Source: Geosiphon pyriformis (Eukaryota > Glomeromycota > Glomeromycetes > Archaeosporales > Geosiphonaceae). Taken from it: a stretch of DNA of 32,132 bases. Below are positions 19,410 to 29,145 of this stretch, piece after piece. The notes under the pieces were generated by a model that did no database searches, was not told the origin of the DNA, and saw nothing but the letters and a program-made list of their open reading frames with translations. Made by a program: the position numbers and the translations under genes. The stretch lies in contig JAAOMT010000199.1 of assembly GCA_016748015.1 (NCBI GenBank), positions 1-32,132 on the forward strand, in the 5' to 3' direction. The stretch's first letter is position 1. The number at the start of each line of letters is the position of its first letter.

Positions 19410-19733
19410 ACAGATAAACAATTTTTATACCTAGTTTCAGCTGTCTTGCAGCCAATAATCAGCTATCATACACAATTTAGTTTTGTTTCTTCAGATGTGT
19501 ATTACAAGTGGAATATTATAATCAGAAAAGATCTTAGGTTTAAAGCTGGTTTGTCACGCAATTTTTCTAATAAAGTTTTATATTATCTTTTTTTGTATGA
19601 TTTAAAGCCTTTTGAGCAAGTGCAATTTGAAAAAAAATTGGCCTTACTGGTTTTTTTTTCCAATGCTGGTGGCATTTTTGGATGCTTATTTGAACATAAA
19701 TTTTTAGATTTACAAGTTTTAGGGTACTAAAAC
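19410..19733 (+). pseudogene. LINE RT C-terminal fragment (LINE B)
   Basis: Reading frame 19446-19730, with homology starting at about 19410 (TDKQFLYLVSAVLQ). Segments QPIISYHTQFSF, RKDLRFKAGL, LYDLKPFEQVQFE, FSNAGGIFG and FLDLQVLGY match the minus-strand LINE C (SLRIKAGLLKNF, SLYNSKTFKQIQTK, FSNIVGVFG, SLNLQILNW). This is the region after the RT palm in non-LTR elements. It begins exactly at the outer LTR end of copy 3, so it is what remains of the LINE into which that element inserted. It stops at 19733, where LINE C begins in the opposite orientation. Confidence 0.75.
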
Positions 19734-19734
19734 C

Positions 19735-21513
19735 AAGATTATTCAAAAGTTATAAGTTATTAATGAATGGCTAATTAGCAAAACAAAAGACAATATTAAT
19801 TAGATAATTATATACTAACTTGAATTAAATAGAGACTAAACCTTTAGAATCAAGTTTTTTTCAATAACAAAAACTTTTCCAATCAAAAACCAGTCTTTTT
19901 TTATTATATAGTTGTTCAATAAAAGCAATACCAAACTTTTTAAATAAGCAAAAAACATTATAAAAGACTAAACTTCTCAAAACAAAAAACATCAAAGTGT
20001 TATCAGAAAAACAAAATATAAAGCACAAATTATTTACAAAAAAAACATTATAATTCAAAAAATTTTTACCATATTAACCAAAAAATTGTTAACCAAACTG
20101 ATCTTTAACTTTACAGAATTTCACAAAAAATAATTAAGAAACCAATTTAATATTTGCAAATTCAGAGATTTATGATTAAACAAATAACCAAAAACACCAA
20201 CAATATTTGAAAAACTCAAAACAGATGCTATTTTACTCTTTGTTTGTATTTGTTTAAATGTTTTCGAGTTATATAATGATAAATAATAAAGAGCTTTATT
20301 GTAAAAGTTCTTTAATAAACCAGCTTTTATTCTTAAACTCTTTTTAATTAGCATATCTTATTTGTTACACGTATTTTTAGAAACAAAACTGAATTAAATT
20401 CTGTAATTAATAATAGATTGCAATATAACTAAGACTAAATAAAAGAATTGTTTATTCAAAATAGATTTTTTCAAAATCTTATTGGCAAAAAATCTAACAT
20501 CTAAATAATACTTTACCAAACTAAGTTTAAATAAATCTTTAAAAGACAAAAAAATACTTAAATATTTATAAAACTTTTTCTTTTATGTAATAGAGATAAG
20601 TAGACTACTTATTAACAATAAAACATTATTGAATTTTGATTAATAGAGATGGCCACAGTTTTTTTATTATTAATTGAAATATTATTGATATTAAAAAACT
20701 TATTAACAATATTTAAAATATATTAAATAACAATTTAACTATCCTTTATTTAAATTGTATTATTAATAAAAGCATCAGTTGTTAGATAAAAAATCAATTC
20801 AGCTTGGTTTTTAATCTTATTAATTCTAACAACAAACTTAAAACTAATATAATAATCATACAAGCTCTTATGCCTTTTAATTTTACATAAAAGAAGATTA
20901 TAAAAAATTTTTCAGAACAAAAAAAAAACTTCACTTTAGTTCAAATCATTATGTATTTAGTACCTATTTATAAGTCTATAATTTATTATAATTTTTTTTA
21001 ATGTATTTTTAATTATTAAGTCTACTGTAAAAACTAAAAATTAAATAATAGTGCTTTTTAATACAAAAAATTGTTACTATAAAAAACATTAAATTTCTTA
21101 TAAACCAATGAAATTCTATTAAAAAATATTTTGAAAAAAATCTTATAAGCAGTTTTGATCAAAGCAATTAGTTTAATATTGGTTAAGACACTTTCCTATT
21201 TGTAAAATTTAAGAATTATTGACACTCAAACTTCTTTTTAAAATTGGAATACGAATTTACATACTAAATAAGAGGTTAAAAAATTTAAAAGCATTCTGAA
21301 AACCAAAGTATTGCAATGTTTTTAAAGCTTATTAGTAATATTAAACAAGTTAGCAGTCTTTTTATCAAGTAAATTCTTAATTATCTATAATATATTATTA
21401 TAAACAATAGCAACTATAATACCAAAAAAAGCATTATTATCTACATAAACCAGTAACAGATATTAACAACACTACAGATTAAAAATACTGTTCAAAACCA
21501 ATTTTTTTCTTGT
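19735..21513 (-). pseudogene. LINE ORF2: reverse transcriptase and C-terminal region (LINE C)
   Basis: Read on the minus strand, with many stops and frame changes. Readable pieces downstream to upstream are LDSKGLVSI near 19840, QLYNKKRLVFDWKSFCY (about 19910-19861) and SLRIKAGLLKNF to SLNLQILNW (20340-20145). Further up are KQFFYLVLVILQ, FSFVSK (about 20450-20380) and NNISINNKKTVAI (about 20700-20650). They line up with LINE B and with the order expected for a non-LTR ORF2. I did not find the YxDD/FxDD motif; the stretch 20750-21510 is too eroded to place it. RT identity is by collinearity. Confidence 0.7.
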
Positions 21514-22459
21514 CTAATTTTTTATTATTACATTAACCTTAAATTTAATTTTTTCAAAATCCAGAACCAATTTATTATTAACAATTAAGTGATCTAAACC
21601 TACTTTTTGAAACAAATACTCTAATATACTGCCAATTATATAACTTTTATTGACAACAAAGCTTTTTATATACTTAACAATAGCAGATTTAATAATTAAT
21701 TTCTTAATCTTCAATAATTTAGCAAGCTTAAAAGTGCAATAGAATTTTTTCAACCCAAATAGAACAGATCTTATATTATTAAAATCAGCATTAAAGTCTA
21801 ACAAAACTTGAACACTTAAAGCTTTATTTTCATTTAAAAATATTTAATATTTTATTAAAAAAGCAATCTTATTATTGGATTCATACATAAAGACTTAACA
21901 ATTTTTAACACCAAAACTTCTAACTTATAGAACTTAAAAGATTTTTTAATAAATATACTATTATAATCTTTGAATCATTTTTTTTTAAACATTTTATTGG
22001 TTAATAGACATACTATCTTATAAATAATATTTCATATTACATTTAGATTCAAAAATCTCTTGGTTGCCATAAACTTATTAAAAAAAATTGTAATATTAAT
22101 TACACTAATATCTTTAAAACTTATCTATCTGACATTATTAATATCTCTAAGATCAAATTTTTAACAATCTTTATTTATTTGTTTATGAAGAAAAATCAAG
22201 TACATATTTAATAAACTACTTAAATCTACAAATACAAAAACAGCTTAATAATTAGTGTTAAAGTACTTACTAATATTTAGAACTGTATAATTTACTACTA
22301 TATTAATCAGATTTAAAGAGACAAATATGTAATCAATTGTTTTTTTAGTATCTTTAAAATTTTTTCATGTTGAAACTTTCGCAATTAAGCTTTCTACCAA
22401 AAATTTAACCAGCCCCAAATCAAGGCATTTTTTGAAACTAACACACTTGTAAAAATCAT
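21514..22459 (-). pseudogene. LINE ORF2: endonuclease C-terminal half and linker to RT (LINE C)
   Basis: The upstream end begins with YKCVSFKKCLDLGLV, right at the LTR C boundary, then TIDYIFVSLNL and YFNTNY, stop, AVFVF. These correspond to the endonuclease/exonuclease/phosphatase motifs TIDYIFVS and F-x-TDHxAV; Asp and His of the last motif are changed to Asn and Tyr. The linker continues to a 96-residue open frame (21804-21514) with FNNIRSVLFGLKKF, SYIIGSILEYLFQK and LDHLIVNNKLVLD, the usual segment before RT. The endonuclease cuts target DNA for target-primed reverse transcription; this copy is dead. Confidence 0.72.
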
Positions 22460-23347
22460 TATTACTTATAGAAATTTAGGAATTTTTAATAAAGATATAA
22501 AGTAGCCAATTAAAAATAAGCATAGTAAAAGAAAAATTTTAGAATTTCTCTTAAAGAATTACAAGATTTCAGAAATTCTAGAATTTCTGGTTAAAGAAAT
22601 TAAAAAAATCAAAGAATTTCATATAATATTAATTATATATATATAATAAGAGTGTTAGAAACAAAAAAGACAGAATTTATTTCAGAATGAATATCAACTA
22701 TTAATTAATTATCCAATATTTTTCTTTTCAAAAGATAGTTTTTTACAACTTGAAACAAAATTAAATCACATATTAATAAAATATCTATTATTACCTAAAT
22801 CTATATTATTATTGCTTAATAAAAAAATATTAATTACTTCTATTCTATTAATACTTTATATTGATAAAATTTAAAACTTAATCATATTGAATTAATAGCT
22901 CTTAATTATGACTATTGACAAGATACTAATTTCTTATTTTTTTTTCTTATTTTTTTTTGATTTTTTTTGATTTTTTTGATTTTTTTTGTTTTGTTTCTTT
23001 GTTGTTTACTAATTGATTAAAAAGATTAAGCACTAAATATTTGATATTAAAAATAACCTGATAAAAAACTTGTAAAACAAGAGTAGAAAACTTATAGAAT
23101 TAAGAATAGCTTACTAAAAGAGCAAGACTGCCAGAAAAACTGGCCACCATACTAAGAAAAAATTTACAAAAAGAACTTCCAGAACAGGTGCTAAAACAAT
23201 TATTGAATTTCTGTTTATAATACAAAAAACTCAATTAAAATCTTCAAATTACAAAAATCTTTAGATATTACCAATATTATCAAGCTATTGAACACCAAGT
23301 TATAAATTTATTATTTGTATTAACACCTCAAATAATTATTTGTACCA
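22460..23347 (+). repeat. solo LTR C (888 bp), nested in LINE C endonuclease
   Basis: Starts TATTACTTATAG (expected TGTTACTCATAG) and ends TTTGTACCA (expected TTGTAACA). The U3 repeat remnant (TTTCAGAAATTC) is near 22567. Hairpin 2 is at 22893-22917, a T-rich tract at about 22930-22990, and CACCAAGTTATAAA near the end. LINE reading continues from GNFNKN on one side to YKCVSFKKC on the other. The flanks do not show a clear target duplication. Confidence 0.8.
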
Positions 23348-23800
23348 CTATTTTTATTAAAATTACCATTCAAAATTTTAAAAAAAGATTTATTCATAGC
23401 TTTTATAATTAGTAAAATAATTTTTTTAGCTTGAATCAAGTGTATTACCAAAGTAGTATCAACATATAACCCCAAAATTAATACAGAAAGTTTATTTTTA
23501 AAAAGCAGCTTAACAGACAAAAACTAATTAGCAACTTTAAAAACTTTGTACATATGTTTTGCTAAAACAATATTTATAATAATCACAATATCAGAACTCA
23601 AGTGATCAGAATCCAATCTAAAGGTGAACACTTAAACATTATCAAACTTGTTAACAATTTATGAATGAACTTTTCCCTTCAATATTGTTTTAGTAATAAT
23701 AGAAATTAGTTTGTTCATTTTTTTATATTAATAAATAATATTTTCTTGCTTAACAAACTTGTTCATATTTTTAATATTACATATAACAATTTTTCAGATC
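23348..23800 (-). pseudogene. LINE ORF2: endonuclease N-terminal half (LINE C)
   Basis: The ORF2 start region reads KIVICNIKNMNKFVKQE after a TGA (23795-23797) that stands at an expected Trp, then MNKLISIITKTILKGKV, VNKFDNV, VFTFRLDS and SDIVIIIN. The frame 23520-23348 follows with SVKLLFKNKLSVLILGLYV, FFKILNGNFNKN. The last part is the GDFN motif of the endonuclease family, with Asp changed to Asn. LTR C interrupts immediately after it. Confidence 0.72.
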
Positions 23801-25640
23801 AAATCAGTGATTGTTAAAGAAAAATGTTTAAACCCAAACTCTTATTATTTACCTTGGCCAGCAAACTTATAATTATAATTGACAAATTGTTTATTTTTTT
23901 TTTAAACTTCATAATGATTAACTGGTTTAAAAACTTTACTTTTGTAATAGTCTCTTTACTAGTGACTGCATCTAAACTTTTATTCATTATTGTATTTGTT
24001 TCTTGATTTTGTAATAAAAATATTATTAATGATTAACATTTAGAACCAGATTGAAAAATTATTGTTTTGAGTATATTTAAATTCTTAATCAGCTTGTTAA
24101 TTTGCTCTGCAAAACTAGTAAAATTGCACTTAAAAGTAGTAAATTTATTATTTATTTTTTCAGACATAAACAAAAAAAGTCTTATTTTTAAAAAAAAGCC
24201 AAAACTTAAAAAACTATTATATACAAAAAAAGAAAGAAATAAAGACCTATTTACAATTTTTGCTTAAAAAATACCACTAAATACAACAGAACAAGCAACA
24301 AAAACCAAATATTTAACATATATGGCTGTTAATCTGTTTTTATTTACTTCTAATAAGCTCTTATAAAATAAACTACTAGAAGAAGTTTTTCCACTTATAA
24401 TACAGTTTAATAATGTATAATCTAATTTTTTATACTTAATATACTTGGCTAAATTTAGGTAAAACTAAAATAGATTAATGTTTTTTAATATTAATATAGT
24501 TTCTATGACAGTTTTTAATAATTTAACAGAATTAAAACAAACAACTATACATCTGATTTAAGCATATATATTTAGATAATAATCAATAACACAAGTTTTT
24601 TTATTTATAGATCCAATAAAATTTTAAATATCATAAGCATTAGTTCTAACTAGTAGTATATAAAACAGCACTCTATTGTTATTTTTTATATCTTATGATT
24701 TCTTGTTTATATTAGCTTTAACTACATAAATTGTATCCTTTTTAATTAAGATAAACCACTTAACTATAATTAAATTAGCATGATCTGTTTGAACAAATTC
24801 AATCACAGTCTTTTGCTATAGCCCTATCAATCACATTCTGATTGATTTAATCTTATCAAATCCAAATAATATAGTATATACAATCTTAGCTAACATTCTA
24901 ATTAGTATTTTTTTTATTACTACAGTTTAATCTAAACAAACTATTGATTTTTTAAGATTGGTATTTACAATAATATCTCCAGTTTTTGCCAAAATAATTG
25001 CTTATACCAAAGTAGATTCAGAAATAAATATAGCTTTAATAATACCAACAAATTTTGAGAAAATAAAAGCTCTCTAAAACTATTAATTTTTAAGAATAAT
25101 TTTTTTATTACTATAAATTTCTCCTAAAATAATTATTTAGCAATCTTGTTTAAACAAATATTTAAAGCAAAAAACTTTCTAATAAACATATTGACCAGAT
25201 TTTTTAATAGAAAAGAAAGAACCAAAGAAGTATTCAAAAAATCAATCTCTTTAAGTAATATGTTTAAAACTTTTTTGGTTACTAATCTAAATTTCTTAAG
25301 CATTAAGTTCAAATTTTTTCTAACAAAAACGTTATTTTTTTTATAGTCTACATTAATTTTTTCTATTAAAATCTTTTTTTTATATTAATACTATTAGACT
25401 TAATAATATTGCCAGTTTTAAAACTCCAAAAACTTCTATTTGCTTTCTTATTAAAATTATTTTTATTAATAATGCTGTTATTTAAAATATTTTTTCTTCT
25501 TTTTTTCTTAAATAAAACATTTTTGTTGATAACTCCAGAATCAAAACTTTTAGCAGTTTTCTTTATAATAACAATATAGACTAATAACAACTTTATATTT
25601 GAACAAGAATAGTTTAAATATATCAACTTGAATAATTAAA
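23801..25640 (-). pseudogene. LINE ORF1, heavily decayed (LINE C)
   Basis: The N-terminal side is an open frame at 25626-25366 with FKKKRRKNILNNS and FKTGNIIKSNSINIKK, similar to the N-terminal low-complexity part of related LINE ORF1 proteins I recall. The RRM-like middle is readable near 25090-24700 in shifted frames: AIILAKTGDIIVNTNLKKS, FGFDKIKSIRM, QKTVIEF and QTDHANLI. These match LINE A pieces AKKNGIITNVDVKK, FGEIKLIKIQ and FAELDQ. The part at 24680-23801 is not readable domain by domain; plus-strand open frames at 23824, 24067 and 25146 are shadows. ORF1 binds LINE RNA. Confidence 0.6.
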
Positions 25641-25734
25641 AAAAAGAACTAAAAAAAACTTTTTTATCAAAATTAAAACTCTTTGATAATTATTAAGATA
25701 AACAAAAAAAAAATTTTTGTTTTAAAATATTGCT

Positions 25735-27024
25735 ATATTATTTTTTGATAAATTAATTTGGAATTTGGAATACTATATAATAGTTAATATTAATTACTTA
25801 AATTTGACACAAATAATAATAAAAATATTTTAAATAAATAATAATTGTTTTATTATTTTTTTGTTTTATTATGTTAAAATAGTTTTATAAATAAATAATA
25901 CTATTATAATTATTAAAATATTAAAGAAATATCTTTTTAAAAATATTAAATATGTTAAATTTTGTGGTAAAATTTTAATATTATAAATCTGTTATGTTTT
26001 ACAAAAAGTATAAAATTATTTATAAAATTTTAATATTGTTTTAATTATTAGCAACTATAATTTTTTTATGTTATAAAACCAGATTTAAATATTATTTTTT
26101 TTGTTAATAAATTTTTTTAACTTAATAATAAATATATATACTATTAGTATTATTGACAAAAAAAGTAAGTATATTAATAATAATAATAATAAAAATAGAA
26201 TTTCAAAAATAAGTAATACTAATAGTAGATTTACTAATACAATTAAATTTAAATTTATTAAATTTTAAATTATTATTTGAATTATTAGAATTTGGATTAT
26301 AATAAATATTAAAATCGGTTTTTCTTTAACTCTTTCTTAATTTTTTTTAACTTAATATTATTTTAATAATTAATAGAACTAAAATTGAATTTAGAGAATT
26401 ATAATTGTAATAATATAAACATAAATAACTATAATCTAAATTTTTTAAACTATTTTTTGAATTTACTTAATAAATAACTATTTTTAAAACAATTCTGGAA
26501 AATAAGATTTGGTTTTGCTGTAAATATTAATACAGTTCTAATGAAATTTAAATAGTTTTGTTAAAAATATAATAATATAATAGTATTAATAACAAAATAA
26601 TTTTTGGTTTTTTCTATAAAAATATAATTATTTTTTTAAATATTGTAGTTAATATTTAAATAAATAAATTATATTTATAGTTTTTTGTAATAAGTAAGAT
26701 TTTTTTTGTATATAATTATATATTTTTGTTAAAATACTTACAAAATTGTATAATTAATAATAATTAATATTTTTTTGAATTCTTTATAAAATACTGCTTT
26801 TGTAAATTTTGAATTAACTGTTTTTTTAAGCTGTATTTATTTATTTATTAATATAAAAATTAAATATTAATTCTATTAAAAAATAATTGGTAATTAATTT
26901 TAAAATTTCTTAAAAACATTTATATAATGTTTTTATAAACTTTAAATAATTTGTTTTTGTTAATTTAATTCTGTTATTTTTGTTAATTATGTTTAATAAT
27001 GCTCTGTTTTTTGTATATTATTAT
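25735..27024 (-). pseudogene. gag remnant of Ty3/gypsy copy 4
   Basis: Almost pure A+T. Alignment by eye with copy 1 is possible at three places: after the primer binding site (27000-26820, corresponding to NHYPAESAFNFYIND), at 26340-26160 (the acidic/Asn-rich gag part, copy 1 about 5170-4980) and at 25790-25740 (copy 1 PMAYAPIAKLDNF region). The order and spacing match copy 1 gag. It ends near 25735 next to LINE C. Without copy 1 as a guide this stretch would look like simple AT-rich DNA. Confidence 0.5.
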
Positions 27025-27040
27025 ATTATAAAAAGCATCA
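27025..27040 (-). other. primer binding site remnant, copy 4
   Basis: The plus strand reads ATTATAAAAAGCATCA, with two A residues before the LTR start at 27043. It aligns base for base with CTTACAGAAAGCACCA of copy 1, differing mostly by transitions toward A/T. Confidence 0.55.
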
Positions 27041-27042
27041 AA

Positions 27043-27858
27043 TATTATTAATTGCTTAAATAGAATATTGGTTAATTTTAATTTATAATTTAGTATTCTT
27101 AATTATTAATATAATTAGAAAACTTTAATAATTTAAAGATTTTAAATAGTTAAATTTTTTATATAATATATAATATTTGGTATTTAATTTTTTTAATAGT
27201 AACTAGTTTATTATAGTATTATTTATTTTTTTGATAAATAATTTAATTAATTAATTCTATGCTTATTTTTGTGTTTTTTATCAAACAATTTTTAATATTA
27301 TAATTTTAATATTTTCTGGTAATTAATTAATTAATACAAAACAAAAAATAAAAAAAAATAATACAATAAAATTTTAGTATCTTATCAATTACTATAATTA
27401 AAAATTATTGTTTTAGCATAGTTAATAACTTTGATTTAATGTTTGGAGCATTTTTTAGAAATAAGTAAATTTTAATATAATAAATACAGTTTCATTATAG
27501 TTTAAATATTGAATAATTTGATTGATTTTTTTTATTAAAAAAGTGTTTGCTTTAAGTGATAAATTTTTAATTATTAAAATTACTAAATAAAAATTACAAA
27601 TAAAATTTGTTTGTTTTGTTTTTAATACTTCTGTTATATATATAAATCTTTATAATACAAAATTTTTAGAATTTCTATAATTTTTTTAAGTTATTGTTAA
27701 AATTCTTAATATTTCTAAAATCTTGGATATTTTTGGCAATATTTCTGAAATTTCTAAAATTTCTAATATTATATGTTTTAATAATTTCTACTATATAATT
27801 GGTTAATTATATTATATTTAATTAATATTTATTTTCCTATTTACTTTATAAATAATAC
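27043..27858 (-). repeat. 5' LTR of copy 4 (about 816 bp), strongly decayed
   Basis: It follows the copy 1 LTR in the same minus orientation. The end next to the primer binding site reads TATTATTAATTG for TGTTACAGGTGA. The hairpin 2 position is 27386-27410, the decayed U3 block with ATTTCTAAAATTTCTAA lies at about 27650-27770, and the outer end TATAAATAATA corresponds to TATGAGTAACA. The pairing of the hairpin arms is mostly lost (only the outer CAAT/ATTG remains). Confidence 0.6.
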
Positions 27859-29145
27859 CAAATAATAAAGTATTTTCTTAATATTTGTGATATTAATTCT
27901 ATTTAAATAGGCAATTTTATTTCTTTCATTTTTTTAGTTTAAAAATAGGAAAATTTGTATTTTTGTTATTAATTATTTTTAAAAAATATCTATTTTGTTC
28001 TAAAATATATTAATTTTTTTTTAAAAAAAATATATGTGAAAACATTTTGTATAAATATTAAGAAAAAATATTATAAAACTATATATTAACTTATATATAT
28101 GCTTTTTATTTAAAAAAAATTTTATATAAAAAAATACAATTTAATATTAATATTTCGTTTAAATTTAATAATTTTATTATTAAAAAAATGAAAAATATAT
28201 ATTTTTAAGCTAAAAAATATAAAATACTTGATTTTTTTATTAAAATATATGATAAACTAGCAAAAAAAATTTGTTTATATAATTTTTTTTTATTACTTTA
28301 TTATTATTAATTTTTATTAATTATTAATATATCTGCAGTTAATAATATTAAGTAACTTTTAAGCCTAAATAAAAACAAAAATATAAAAATATGTTTAATT
28401 TTTAATTTTAATAAAAAGATATTCTTTAATAAAATTTTTTTCTTAAAAATACTACTTATAAACTTTAAAATAATGATAATAATAAAACTTTCAAATTAAA
28501 TGGATAAAAATAGAAAACTAAATGAATATAATTTTTTAAACTCTCTTCTTAATTAATATTAGATATTAAAATAAATAGATTAGCACAAATGTTTATTTTT
28601 AATATGTACAAAAACTATATAAAATTTTCACATTTTTTATAATAGAGGTAAATATAGTAAATATATCATTTTTTTTAGAAATAATTTTTTTTTACTGATA
28701 ATATTTTTAACAATACCTTATATTTCATAAAAATTTTTTAAACCAAATCCAACTAAGCATCAAAACTGTTTAATATTTTCTAATCTTTAGTTTAATAGTT
28801 TTATTTATTTTAAATTAGAATCAAGTTTATAAGTGCAATTTGTGCCAACATAATTACGAGTATAAAAACATAAATGGTTTATGAAAACAAAGCTTAAAAG
28901 TATAAAGAACATAATAGTTTATCTATAAGTATATCATTTATTATTAGAAATTTTAGATTTTTTGGTTAGCAATTTAAGCAAAAATTATATCAGGTTTTTA
29001 GAGTTGTTATAAAAATAATAGAAGTGAAAAAGGATAAAAGAAATTTGTTCTAGTTTGTCATAAAACTGCATTTGTTCTAATATTTAGAAATTATATAATA
29101 AAATATTCGAACATTGATAAGTAGTATAGATGTATTTTTAAAAGA
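27859..29145. other. unassigned, extremely AT-rich segment
   Basis: No coding homology or LTR is recognised. One sample line (28081-28140) has only 4 G or C in 60 bases. The stretch at 28830-28930 is somewhat less extreme. It may be the upstream region of the gene starting at 29146 or an older retroelement beyond recognition. Confidence 0.5.

Noticed and set aside
23824-24267. Plus-strand open frames rich in Phe, Leu and Lys
   Set aside because: Shadows of LINE ORF1 decay on the minus strand; no start context or similarity.
27859-29145. Possible centromere or origin because of extreme A+T content
   Set aside because: A+T richness alone is weak evidence, and the adjoining copy 4 shows that decay of ordinary retroelements produces the same composition.
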